This document shows, piece after piece, positions 31,565-42,959 of a stretch of DNA of 64,000 bases; the stretch's first letter is position 1, and each line of letters opens with the position of its first letter. The notes below the pieces were generated by a model that had not been told where the DNA came from, ran no database searches, and saw only the letters and a program-made list of their open reading frames with translations. Both the position numbers and the translations under genes were made by a program. The DNA comes from Tetracentron sinense (taxonomy: Eukaryota > Streptophyta > Magnoliopsida > Trochodendrales > Trochodendraceae): NCBI GenBank assembly GCA_015143295.1, contig CM026570.1:27225250-27289249 (forward strand), in the 5' to 3' direction.

Positions 31565-33839
31565 TAGTAGGCATTTTTTAGCAGGTACAGTGAGAACATA
31601 AAAGATGGTTTTTGCCTGTCTAAGGAATAAGAAATGTATTTGTTCAGACCTGGTTGGATTGTTATTTTAGTGGGGATTTTGCAATCACTTTCATTCTGTA
31701 TAGTTTTTAATAAATTAATTCAGATATCATTTATCTATATTTATGGGTGTCTGGTATCGAATCAGTATTCTTATTGAACTACTGAGTTCATCATGATTCA
31801 TAAACAGCTCCAGAGAGTGGGATTCGAACCCATCTTTATTCAGCTTTTTTTCCCCTAACATAGTTGTTTTGCAGTCATTTATATTATATTGCCCTTAAAT
31901 TGTATATTGTACAAACCTTTTTAATGTGGTTTGGTGTTGTATTTCTTTAGTCAACTGTGATCACTACCATCTTCAAGAAAGGAGGGGGCTTTGCTTTTCC
32001 TTTTTTGCCATTCGTTTTTTTTTGGGGTGCTGTTTATAGACAGCATGTTTCCTTTAACAGATTATAGATTCCTGTTGAATCAACACACTTTGATCTATTA
32101 CACATTTCTGGATCCTCTGATTAGGATTCTTAGTTACCTCTATTTTAATATTTCTCTTAAATCAGGTATATATAATTTTGTTACACTTCTAGATCCTCTC
32201 TTAGGACTTGGATTCTTCCTCGCAAATTGCTAAATGGAGAACCTTTTCTATATGCATGATTATAAAATTAAAATGTTCTGGCTCTGCTATCATTTTCTAG
32301 GCTAATCCACCCAAATTGGATTCTATTATATTTAATGAAGTGATATAATTGATCTCATCCCATTGAAGTAGTTCAAATGCTTTTCTCTGACTCTTTTTAT
32401 TTCTTTTGTTTTTCATTCAAGTTTATCTCCTTTGCATCTAAGCAATTAGGAGGATGGGAAGACAAGGCCATAATGGGTGGAGTATTTCAGGAACGTTGCA
32501 TCTGAAGGATGATTTTGATGCAGGTGTCTCTTGACTTTGTAGATACTATATGATATCTTTTATGGTTAATTTTCTCAACGAGCAGCAGTTGGAGTATGTG
32601 TTATAAGACTACTTTTTCATTTTCTTCTTCCAACTGCACCTTGATATTCTGTTGGGGCTTCTGTTGTAGTTTTAGATCTTTTCAACGATCTCGACAAAAT
32701 TATTGGTTTGTAGACTCTGGGAGCAGGGGCGGTGCTATGATTTACTTGTAGGGGAGCAAGCAATGTTTGATTGATAATATTTGTAATTATTATTTATGGG
32801 TCTGTAAGAATGATTAGGAAGGTACGAAATAATCTTGGTCCAAGGGGTGTAGGGTTTAGAATTTTTTTTTCAGGTCCAAGTTTGTGTCGGTTTGCAAAGA
32901 TAATTCTACTAATAAAAGTACAAGGAACTAAACTTTTCTTCGAAGTAAATGCCCTTTTAACTTATTTTATTTTATAAATAACTTACGGTATATAATGAAG
33001 AATAGTATGTTTAGAATTTGTTGCTTATTTATTCTCACGTAGAGCACTTCCTTTCCACAAGAATTCCCTTTCTCCACAAGAACTAAATAGAATTTTGAGT
33101 TTTCCGCCGATATCGCTGGAATAAGTGACCTACTAGAGTTTTGGATGGTATGGATGGAGTCTCCGTCCAATTTAGGTTCTAACGGTACCCCTCTCGACCC
33201 GAACGGTGACCGGGAAGAGGGTCTACCATTGATTTCCCGAAGAAAGAAAAAAAAAAAAAAACAAATCGTGTAGAGAAGATGAATAGTAATAGATCGGGAT
33301 TCGGTCCGAAAATCCGGATCCATTAGACATTTAAACATAGACCGGACCAATTTTTGAAACAAACCGGTTCATATAAAATAACCGGACAGGAGTAGAAAAC
33401 GAGAACCATTTACAAAATCTGTTACGCGCAAACGGTAAGGTGTATAACACGTGTGTACATGCATATTTGTATTTATCTCCTTGATGTGCATGTAGACAGA
33501 TGGGACACTCTTGGGCGCGTGTCCGACATTTCTAGACCCATTTTTTTTTGTCTAAAATCTAATTATGAGATATGTTTTGTGAAAACATGCCTCTAAATAG
33601 AATCTTTATGTATTGAAATAAATTTATACGCTTATAGACACCATAAATATTTGAATAAATTACTACCTGAATTATTTTTAATACTTTTCTGACTATATAA
33701 AAAAACCTGTTAAAAAATATTTTAAATTACAAAATAATTAAAATCTTAAATGGTTTTCTTATCTTACTTATAAACAAGAATTAATCGAAAAGTTATGAAA
33801 ATAATTGATAACCAATTAATTAACCACTTTTATAAATAA
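30684..33839. other. Intergenic stretch
   Basis: No gene seen. It contains the AT microsatellite at 31503-31562. CAGGGGCGGTGCTATGATT near 32729 resembles a hAT terminus, but no matching inverted end was found. A CCGG-rich patch (33110-33400, including AACCGGTTC-like words) precedes very AT-rich DNA. Confidence 0.4.
31503..31562. repeat. Dinucleotide microsatellite (AT)n, about 29 units
   Basis: Uninterrupted AT alternation. Confidence 0.97.
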
Positions 33840-34440
33840 AATAAAATAAAATAAAGTAAAATTACAATTAAAAAAATAATTGACAGCTCATTAATAATAA
33901 ATTAAACAAATTATTCAATTGAAAATTTATAAAAATATATTTAAATAAGAATTAATTAAAAAATTAAGAAAATAGTTGATAACCAATTAATTAAACCCTA
34001 ATAAATTACACAAAGCAAGTCGTTAGAAAATTACAATTAATTTACTCATAATAAATTATACTACTTAAGTCATTAAAAAATTACAAAAGTATTCTAAATA
34101 AGAACTATTTAAAAAATTAAATGTATTCAAATAATAAATAGTTAAGTAGTTTTTAAAAATAAAAATAAATACAAAATAATTTTACAAAAAGGAAAAATTA
34201 CAATTAAGAAATAATTGGTAACAAATTAATTAACCCCTAATAAATTACACAAAACCAAGCTATTGAAAAGTTGTAAAAATATTTAAATAATAACTAATTT
34301 AAAAGTTAACAAAATAACTTGTCAGGGTTTAATTAAACCCTAATAAATAACACTAAGTAAGTCATTAGAAAATTGCAGAAATATTCTAATTCAGACCTAC
34401 TTAAAACCTTAAATATCTTTGATTAGTAAATATTTGATGG
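33840..34440. repeat. Degenerate AT-rich tandem repeat region
   Basis: Recurring words TTAATTAAACCCTAATAAAT, AGTCATTAGAAAATT, ATTGATAACCAATTAATTAA and AATAAGAACTA occur in the same order at roughly 33930-34045, 34048-34140, 34200-34320 and 34325-34420. This suggests an old satellite-like array with unequal units. Confidence 0.55.
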
Positions 34441-34643
34441 ACATTATTCTAAATACTAAAAATAATACATGAATACTTAAAATCTGTATTTAAATACTAA
34501 GAATAATGAATTGAGTAACAAATAATAGTAAAATATATTATTTTAGAAGTGGTTTCCACGAGGCTTATGAACGAGATTAAACATATAGATTTACTAATGG
34601 AAATGCACTCATTTATAATGAGTCAACCGAATTAAAAATGATC

Positions 34644-34854
34644 TTTGTTTTTTTTATTGGTAACCCGGGGTGTCCCCAACCCTTCGGGTCAGGACTAAGT
34701 CCTTGGGGGGTGTGACGAGAGCCCAAAACCTGCCCCACCAGGAAAGTCCGGAAAATCCGGATGGGATTGGCCCCAATGGGGGAGTGAGAAATGGAACCCA
34801 GGACCTCCTTCTTGGCGAAAGGCCCAGGAACCACTGGTCCACCCCTTTGGGGTT
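34644..34854 (-). mobile_element. SINE with tRNA-like promoter and perfect 14-bp target duplication
   Basis: On the minus strand the 211-bp element begins AACCCCAAAGGGGTGGACCA, has an A-box-like GTGGACCAGTGGTTCC and a B-box-like GGTCCTGGGTTCC (Pol III internal promoter), and ends in a poly-A tail (poly-T at 34648-34655 on the plus strand). AATTAAAAATGATC occurs identically at 34630-34643 and 34855-34868, a 14-bp duplication typical of LINE-mediated retroposition. The perfect duplication indicates a recent insertion. Open frames seen here are by-products of its GC-rich sequence. Confidence 0.85.
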
Positions 34855-34868
34855 AATTAAAAATGATC

Positions 34869-35423
34869 GTATTAGTCACCAAAGTGACATCAATTTTGTT
34901 TAATTGTAAATGAGTGATATATGGTGGATTATCAATTTTTGAGCTATTTATTTAGTAATTTATTGTAAATGATTTTCTATATCTCCATATGTTCTGTAGG
35001 TTCATTTATTAATTTGATATTCACGAGTTTCAGGTATTTTATATATTTTAGTAATTAAGTATTTGTAATGTTGAATTTGTTATTATTTATCATCTTCATT
35101 TGAAATTAAATTGACGAAGCAACTATTTCATGTTTATGTATATTCAGACAAAAATATCATTTTAATGCTAATAGGCTTCTTTTAATTTTTAGTTATGTTA
35201 AATGTTCTTCTTTCATATTAAGAAAAATGTAGCTTGGATCACCAAGTACCAAATATAGAGTTATCTACATAATGACATTAAAAAAAACATAGAAATTATC
35301 TATTTTTTTATGGGCATGGAAATTATCTATTGACTTGTATTCTTATATAGTTATATGAAAATAATAACAATAATAGTAGTTAATTTACCATATCATGTAA
35401 TATTCTTTTGCAAACAATTTCAG
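34869..35423. other. AT-rich intergenic stretch
   Basis: No gene seen; a TTTCAG acceptor-like site ends at 35423. Confidence 0.4.
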
Positions 35424-36316
35424 AAATTATCGTCAAAAGATCAATGGGTATATAAAAAAAAGATATACAAGTTTAACAATGGAGAAAAGGCAATAATATA
35501 TTCAAAATGTTGTAAATGCTCATAAATTTGAGAAAAGAAAGAGATACTCATACAAGTATTAACGAACAATATTCCTTCCTATGTAAATGAACATGTGGAA
35601 AAAAGTATAGATTCGAGTAACGATAATGATTCTCATTCTAATACAGATGGACAAAGATATCAATGGGTATGAAATATCAAGGATGCAGCACAAAAATATT
35701 TTAGTTCGATGATACAAACTTCGAACAATAATTTTGATACTGTAGAAACAACTGATGTCATAAGAAGCATATCGTTAGATAATCAAATATTTGATGACAA
35801 TGAAACTTCAGAACAAATAAGAGATTATATCAAACCACAAAAAAATGGAGACAAAAAGTGATTACTTAAAGGGGGGGTTGAAGGTATGTAAATATCTAAA
35901 TTTTAATTTTATAATAATGAACTTATTTATTTTTATATACGAGTATAAAAATATGTCTATTCTAATATGCCTTGTTAAAATATACAAGTGAATTATTATA
36001 CGAGCCCATATGTTCTAAGTTACATGAGTTGAAGAAACTTAACTCTTGTATTCATGTAGTGTAATATATTCTCTATATGTCTTTACATTGCAATATTTTC
36101 TTTTCTATGTATAACTTTATATTTTAATGTTTAACATTACTATAGGACGAAAATACATTTTATGATAAAGTGACAAGTTGTAAAGGCAAGACGTACAAGT
36201 TTTTCATTAAAATGGACAAAAAGAATAACAAAACTATGTCAAACAATTCTGTAACACAAGGAGTGGAAGAGGATACCATTGAAAACATCAATTATTTTGA
36301 CAATGGTATACTGTAA
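35424..36316 (+). pseudogene. Unidentified AT-rich gene fragment with two coding-like exons
   Basis: After TTTCAG (35423), KLSSKDQWVYKKKIYKFNN and CCKCS are read. A long frame then gives NNIPSYVNEHVEKSIDSS and RYQWV, a stop, NIKDAAQKYFSSMIQTS and ETSEQIRDYIKP, ending TGA at 35859-35861. A second piece follows an acceptor at 36145: DENTFYDKVTSCKGKTYKFF, IKMDKKNN, then an acidic tail to TAA at 36314-36316 (57 codons, no stop). Codon-like structure in such AT-rich DNA stands out from the surroundings. A replication-protein-A-like origin is conceivable (KGKTYKF, a CXXC-like patch, a Helitron-like end nearby), but I do not recognise the family. Asn/Asp/Lys bias may only reflect base composition. 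Confidence 0.35.
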
Positions 36317-36705
36317 AAAAAGTTGAAATTTTGAATAATTTAGGTTTACAAGAAATGCAAAACAAATACAATTACATTCTACATTTTATTTAGTTTAGTT
36401 TCATTTTAATTAACAATATTATAGATTTTGATTTCATATATTTTGATTCATTGTTATGTTGACAATTCTTTTTTTTTTAATCAAGGTGCATCAAAGGATG
36501 TTGACCAATCATTTTATCAGTATATACACACTTTAAGTTACGTTCTTGTCCTCTTAGATGCATCCTCCTTTTAAGAGCATTTCATGATCTCACTCATCTT
36601 AAATTAACTCTTTTATTTTTTATTCTATTGTTTATAAATTTTTTATAGATTTAAATTAGTCAATATATTTTACTTGCTACATCTGTAATTTTACTAGTGT
36701 ATATA

Positions 36706-37162
36706 TCTACACTATAATATAAAGAACCAAGTGCCACCTAACCCTATCTCTTTGCTTTCCAATCTTTAATCCTAGGAATCCTTTGAGTTCTATTTTAAGG
36801 ATGACATGTGACACCTTTCTTTACTTTCAACCTTTAATTCTCTCTGGTATACATGTTTCCCTCTCAATTCAAAAATCATTTGAGGGATTTTAGGGGATTG
36901 CTACTCATTTTCTTCTCACATCTATACTATAATTTCCATATGTGGCTTTCCTCTTTAATTCCCACATTTTGATCCCAAAAAAACTTCCATTGATCTCTTC
37001 CTATATTTTATTTCATATCTCATATTCCTTTTTTTCTCTCAAAGGACACGACTCCTCCCAATATTTCCCAAGAGTCCTCATGTTTATCTCAACTATTTTT
37101 CTTTGTTATTCTCTTTTCATTTTTCTGTGTACTCTCATGCATCGCACGGGGGATTTCGCTAG
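36706..37162 (+). mobile_element. Helitron-like non-autonomous element
   Basis: The left end TCTACACTATAATATAAAG follows an A (36705). The right end CATCGCACGGGGGATTTCG, then CTAG, is followed by T (37163). TC...CTAG ends with insertion between A and T and no target duplication are Helitron features, and GCATCGCACGGG is a familiar plant Helitron 3' word. The 3' hairpin is weak. A second 5'-end-like TCTATACTATAATTTCC lies inside, near 36922. Confidence 0.55.
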
Positions 37163-38313
37163 TATGTATATATATATATATATAATGTTAGGGGGGCGGC
37201 TGCCAGCCCTCTTAATTTAAATAATATAGTATAAAATTTGGCTTTTCTTTTCCTCAAAGTTCAGAAGGGCTATAACTGCCAATTGGTATAGAGTCTCATG
37301 CGTTTTCTCTTGACCTTTGGTTGTGAGAGATAAACCTAGGAGTAAATTATACCTATCGGCACTTATAGCTGCCTGGCGCCTGCATCGGCTGTCTGGACAT
37401 ATTGGCTATCCGGAGTGAAAAAAAAATAGTTGATGGTGGTTTTTGTGAAGAGTCTAGAGAATGAATGCAGATGATTTGCTTTATGCGAAATTAGGAGGTG
37501 AGGATACTTTAAAGTGAACCCGGATGTTGCCTAAACCGTCGAAGTAGCAGCGTTGCCATTGAAGGTGGAACTGAGCGGCGGGTCTCTAGGTGGTGGTAGA
37601 AGTTTAAAGGAGCATAGTAGAATGGTTGTAACCTCAGGGGTTGCCGGAAGGATGTGAAGAGAGAGGGGATTGAATCCTTCTCTCATGGTGTAAGCCCCTA
37701 TTTTATAGCTTTCTAGGAGTATAGTTCGGTTATGGCGCCCCCCAAATGATCATTAAACAATGTGAGGTGCCTATTAAGACAGATCAAGTCATCTTAAACC
37801 ATAGTACCTCTTCTATGTAGCCTAACCAGCGATCGAGCCTATTTCCCACCACCGGGGCTTGCCCAAGTGAATGGGCCATGGATTACCATCAAAATGTACC
37901 TGCCCACCAATGAGGCACCAAAACATATACTCAGCAATGGGATGATCCCTGAACTATATTTCTAATTAGAATCACTGCAAATTAATAAATTGTCCATTAA
38001 CTGGAACTAAATCAGCTTACCCACATGGTGGTTTAAGGGCAATGGTACGCCAGATGCAAGGTAGCCTATCTTGAGTGGATTCAATACTTGCCAAAGTCCC
38101 TTTTGTAAACACTACATAAGATTCGTATTTTTCATATATGTTCCTTTCAACCCATATTCAAATGAAATTCCAGTGGAAATGTGGAATTACGAACACAAAA
38201 TTCATGTGATGCCTAAAGTTACAAGCACAACCTACACAGAAAAGTGTACAATAAACTTCCCCGTCTTGACATGGAAATAGAAACAGTCACCATCGAAGCT
38301 TTCCCCATTATTT
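37163..38313. other. Intergenic stretch
   Basis: No gene seen; a TA microsatellite lies at 37167-37183. GGGGGGCGGCTGCCAGCC near 37191 and the more GC-rich patch 37350-37900 are unexplained. Confidence 0.35.
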
Positions 38314-38382
38314 CTAATAAGGCCAGAAATCATCTCCACCAGGCTTCTTTACTAAGATCTGATTGTACTCCGGCCTTGATGT
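38314..38382 (-). CDS. Possible terminal exon, conserved-looking C-terminus KKPGGDDFWPY
   Basis: On the minus strand an acceptor (CTTGTGCAG) is followed by TSRPEYNQILVKKPGGDDFW, then PY and a TAG stop, an unusually protein-like 22 residues in otherwise non-coding DNA. The exon is in phase and has no internal stop. I do not recognise the family and find no matching upstream exon between 38400 and 39400. Could be a gene fragment. Confidence 0.3.
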   Translation of the reverse strand, partial: TSRPEYNQILVKKPGGDDFWPY

Positions 38383-39452
38383 CTGCACAAGTTGATCCAC
38401 ATATAAGAATAATAATCACATAGAACACAGCTTAAGCACTGCTTTGGAGGGTAATGTGTCTTACATATTGGATTATAACAGCTCAAATAAAAATAACAGA
38501 AATATATGCTTCAGTGTTTGACCCAATCTATGATGGATTGTGTTGGATTGCATAATATCCAGTGATACCAGATCTATTCGAAAATTTTCCATTTCCCACA
38601 CCCACACTACTACATGGAAGGCTGAAGGACCGTCAAGATTACTGAGCAATCACTAATTATTGAATAGAGCCAAGACTACGAGATATAACATGTCCTCTAA
38701 TAGTTAATATCGGTGAGAACTTATTTTCATTGCTAAGCAGTTGTAAAGAAGGGATCCACAAGGGCATGCCATTAGAAAATGAAAATTGTCCAATCTAGTT
38801 TGCAAATTTTGTGCGCATCTAATTTCTCATCACCCTTCTTCCACGAAAGAAATGAAAGACTAAAAGCCTATTTCCAACTAAAAAGCCCTTCACTTGGATC
38901 TGGAACTTCTGAAGGCATGTAATTGTAAGAATGTAATAGGGCCGAACAGTTTTGTCACCAATTTTGGCAGGAGAGCTTGTGGCATCCAAATGAATTTCAG
39001 ACGAGTGTTCAGAGGTATCTAATTGTGGCAGTCCAAAACAGACTCCAACCATTAGAAACTCCAGCAAAGACATTTAATGCATCTTATACACAGCTAAACA
39101 GTAAAACTAATTATCAGATAAAGGTTAAATGTGATTAAACCACATGATTTTCCAAACTATTGTTAGTCAAAAAAAAATTACTGGTCTATCGTATACCAGT
39201 ATTGTAAATTCAAATTTTTTTAAACAATAATGAACATCTGCAGTAGTTTAATATTATTAATTGAGAAGGGAAAACACAATATCTAAGAGAGTTCCCTATA
39301 TTCTCATACTTGTCCCTCCTTTCCCCATTAATAAACACAATCAATTTGAAGTGCCATGAAGTGGTATGCATGCAGTCAGCCCCAAATAGTTGGGATAAGG
39401 CTTGGACACACACACACATATATCTATCTATCTATCTATATATATATTTGTG
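38383..39452. other. Intergenic stretch with a LINE/SINE-type tail
   Basis: No gene seen. CCCCAAATAGTTGGGATAAG near 39381-39400 matches the 3' tail of the LINE remnant at 7.4 kb and runs into an (AC)n-(TATC)n-(TA)n microsatellite (39407-39448). Confidence 0.45.
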
Positions 39453-40459
39453 AGAGAGGAAATCTAATGTTCACCCAGTTGGTGAACTTGGTTATCAATC
39501 ACCAAGCCTATATGTGACATTTTTTAATCAAACCAAGAAAACCCAACCAAGATACTCTCATTGAGAAATGTCTAGACCATCCAATCAGACGTCAGCAAGG
39601 ATAAAATAACAATTTTGGCGTGTGCAACGAAACTTGTCGAAACTGTTATGTAACGGCCGTTACAATATGGCGATAATTTGTTTTTGGTATAAACAACATA
39701 TAATATTATTATTATTATTATTATAAAAATAATAATAATTATTATTACTAGAGGAATGCTAGCCCTAGATGCACTAAGTCATGTTTTTTCCATAGACGTA
39801 GGGTGGGTGCAACACGTGATGTTGCTACCTTCTAACAGGGAAATGGTTTGACATGTGTTGCCACCACCTGGCGTCTTTGGAAGACCGCGACTGGGGTTAG
39901 CATTTCTGTTATTATTATTATAAATATTTTGTCGTTTTTTGTATAAATGGCTATTATTATAATTTTTTTGAGTCGTTTTTAGTATAAACAACATTAATAA
40001 TTGCCAATTCTGACCTAAACAGTCGTTGCATGATGTTGTAACGGTAGATTTGGCTGTCTTGCGTTAAATAATGCCATACTGCCGATTCCAACCCCTTTTT
40101 TGGACTTTATAGGTACCCGCCTCGATAACAGCTCAGACCTTTCCGAAACTGTTATGTAACTATCTCGGTGTATTTATTATCAAGGACGTCGGAAAAATTT
40201 CCATTAAACTTAGTTAGTTAGCATTAACTCCTTAGGGCTCACCCGACCAAACCTAGTTATACAACTCTGATTTTCGGCATCTAATTGGACAACTTAAACA
40301 TCTCTATTGGTTTTTTTTGCCATGTGTCTATCAAGGAGAATATCTTGGAGGGATTTTCTAGGTTGATTAAAAAAATGTCGTGTCTTTTTGGAAGGTATGT
40401 CGTGTGTAGTCTTGGTGGTCAATAACTAAGTCCAACTAGACGACTGTTAGCACCTCTCC
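39453..40459. mobile_element. Non-autonomous DNA element with long imperfect terminal inverted repeats
   Basis: The left 130-140 bp (AGTTGG, CAATCACCAAG, ACATTTTTTAATCAA, CAAGATA) reappear, reverse-complemented and about 70% similar by eye, in 40300-40459 (AGTTGG, TTGACCACCAAG, CATTTTTTTAATCAA, CCAAGATA). Long inverted repeats around a non-coding core suggest a Mutator-like element. No clear target duplication is visible because both flanks are microsatellites. Confidence 0.5.
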
Positions 40460-40465
40460 CTCCCA

Positions 40466-40479
40466 CGCGCGTGCGCGCG

Positions 40480-40518
<39 letters not shown>
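40466..40518. repeat. Compound microsatellite (GC/GT)n-(AC)n-(AT)n
   Basis: CGCGCGTGCGCGCGC, then AC and AT dinucleotide runs. Confidence 0.9.
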
Positions 40519-40714
40519 GAAAATCTATAGATAGAGGACTAAATCATAATTCTCTGAATTCGTGAAGAAAAGCCCTAACTCCCACTTAAATTGAACTTTG
40601 AGCGGATTGAAGAAGAAGATATTTGGGCTATTCCACCTTTAGCATTCCTAAATCCTAATATTTCCACCAAGCCCAAGGTTCCCAAGAGAGCTACCGTCAA
40701 AGACAGGGCTCCAC

Positions 40715-41648
40715 AAAGTAACAAAGTTCGGATTCGGGAATTATTCGGCAAAGGTTAAGTTCGAAAAAAGGGGAAAAATCGGCAAATTCGGAATAAGTTC
40801 AGAAAAAAATAAAAATTAATAATTATAAATATAAGAACATGATACCAACTAATCCATCTACCAATCTTGATGTATTGACATCTTTTACTATTTTAGACAT
40901 TTATCCAAATTCCTTTTTAAAAAAAGCATTATGTAAACTCGCAAACTTAAGAAAAAAAGTACATAAGACTTAAGCAAACTTTATCTAATTTAAGAGAAAA
41001 GAATAATCTAAATTACATGTTTGTATATGCGAATCAGATTATATAAGCAACTCAAAATGTAAAGAAACGAGAAAAATTATAATCTAAATAGATAAAATCA
41101 AAAAAACAATATGAGTGTATTTATTTGGCATAACATAGTAATTTAGTAAAATATAGAAATATCTCAGAATAAATAGCACAAATCATATTTTCTCTTAGTT
41201 CGGTCGAAATTCAACAGACTAACCAGTATGCAAAATCATATTTTTTCACTCAATTCAATCGAATGTAATCAAAACCCCATAATAACCTACTTGAATAGAG
41301 TTTTCTCCTTCTATCAGTTGGCGACTTCAGTCAAATGAAGATTTCTCGGTATGAAATAACTCTCGGATTTTTAGTAACAATTCTATTGTTAATAGAAAGT
41401 CTATTTTTACCTCATTTTTATTTTAGAATTCCGAATAAACATGACCAAATAAATTGTGAGAAATCTTCCTCCGGAATAAGTTCGGCATAGGTTCGGAATA
41501 ATTCGTTAGTTCGAGATTTATTCGCGAATAATTCATCAGTTTGGGAATTGTTCGTCATTTCGGGAAAAAGAAGCTTTTTTAACGATACCTCTTAAAAAAT
41601 GAATAGTTCAGGAACAATTCGGGAATTATTCGAGAACTTTGTTACTAT
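40715..41648. mobile_element. Non-autonomous hAT-like element, 8-bp target duplication GGCTCCAC
   Basis: Left end AAAGTAACAAAGTTCGG; reversed right end ATAGTAACAAAGTTCTCG. GGCTCCAC is duplicated exactly (40707-40714 and 41649-41656). Many GGGAATTATTCG-type subterminal repeats occur near both ends. No open frame codes for transposase. A shorter relative lies at 58198-58460. Confidence 0.75.
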
Positions 41649-41656
41649 GGCTCCAC

Positions 41657-42818
41657 TAAGACAGGTTTCTCATGTCTGAGATAGATCTCGGTGGAGTTGA
41701 TTGTATTAGATTTAGGACAACCATTCCCATTCCTTGCTAAAGAAAAACCTACCTAGCCTGCAAGCCAATGAGCCGTTGGCTGATTGTGAACATGTGTATC
41801 ATGCCTCTCTCAAGGGCTAATCAATTAACCTATTGCCGAATATGAATCTACCAAATCTCTCCATTTTGGCCTTACTAGAGCTCCTCCCCTTTCTTTCATT
41901 TAGGAATCGAACATAGTTGAAGTCCCTCCCAAACACCCTGGTGCAACCCATCTCGCCTTAATGTCACTCAACTCCTACCAAAAATCCACATCCTTTGACC
42001 CACCGTAGGGACAAAAGACCCGAGTATTTCCATCCTTTATCGACGAACATAGGATAGAGATCGAGCAAACTCCAAATTTTGAATCCAAGACCTCAAACCT
42101 CTCTCTGTCCCAAATTATGAGAATCCCTCTTGGCGCTCCCATCAAAGGGACTGTCAACCATTCCAAGGCTGGACCGCCCCATATTTCCCCAATTTGAAAA
42201 TCCTGGATTTGATCCAATTTTGTTTCTTGAATGCAGAGGATTGCTTTAACAAACTGTTTTATTGCAACTCTTTTCTCCAGTTGGCCCAACCTCTAATGTT
42301 CTAGGATATCAAACAAAGATTCTTCATTTACATGCTCCCTAGTCCCTACCTATCCTAGGACTGCTAGACAACTAAAGACTCCAGAATTAGATTTCTCGTA
42401 ATTGACATTGTACTCCAATCTCAGCTCCGTTGTTGAGTTCCTCTTGAGACCTATTTTGTTTTTGAACTTAGAACTGACTCTCGACTTGATTTTGTTGCTT
42501 TCGAGGTTTTGGAATAAGCCCCTCACTCCGTCTCGTGACCCTCAAAGGAGAGCCCCAGGATTTCCTGTATCTCTCCATTTTGCCCAACACCCAATGGCAT
42601 TTGAACAATCCATCCTAGCTCCTACTTGATCCATCTAATCGACCTGCATAATGTCAAAAGGCACTAACTCGTCTAATTTCTTTCTCATTGTAGGATAACT
42701 AGACGTCTATACCCTACACTTCTCCCCTTTCCTCATATGTCCATCATTTCTCCTAGATTATGCATGTTCAATAAAGAATTCATACTATGCGACTGAATGA
42801 AAATACTTCTATCCATCC
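41657..42818 (-). pseudogene. L1-type LINE: endonuclease (start of ORF2) and upstream region
   Basis: From 42300 downward on the minus strand: GQLEKRVAIKQFVKA, LCIQETKLD, then WGGPALEWLTVPLMGAPRGI and LIIWDRERFEVLDS. This is the apurinic-like endonuclease (exo_endo_phos) that nicks the target for LINE insertion; QETK is its catalytic Glu block. After 41975 the frame breaks; a GDFN-like stretch, NERKGR and RPISD-like words still show in other frames. The hAT-like element at 40715-41648 cuts it on the left and the TR-GAG element on the right. The reverse transcriptase is not found. Confidence 0.75.
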
Positions 42819-42959
42819 TGTAACGACCCAGAATTTTTAAATAATAAAATGATGCGTTTATTGGTCTTTAACTGGGGTTAAATACTTGAGAGTTTGTTAA
42901 ATTAATAAAAAGTGGGTTTTGCTCGGGATTGGAGTGCACTAAGGAAATCTTAGTATCTT

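Noticed and set aside
32729-32760. hAT terminus (CAGGGGCGGTGC)
   Set aside because: No matching inverted end or 8-bp duplication could be found within 2 kb.
34613-34903. Three overlapping ORFs rich in Gly and Pro
   Set aside because: They are translations of the SINE body and its flanks.
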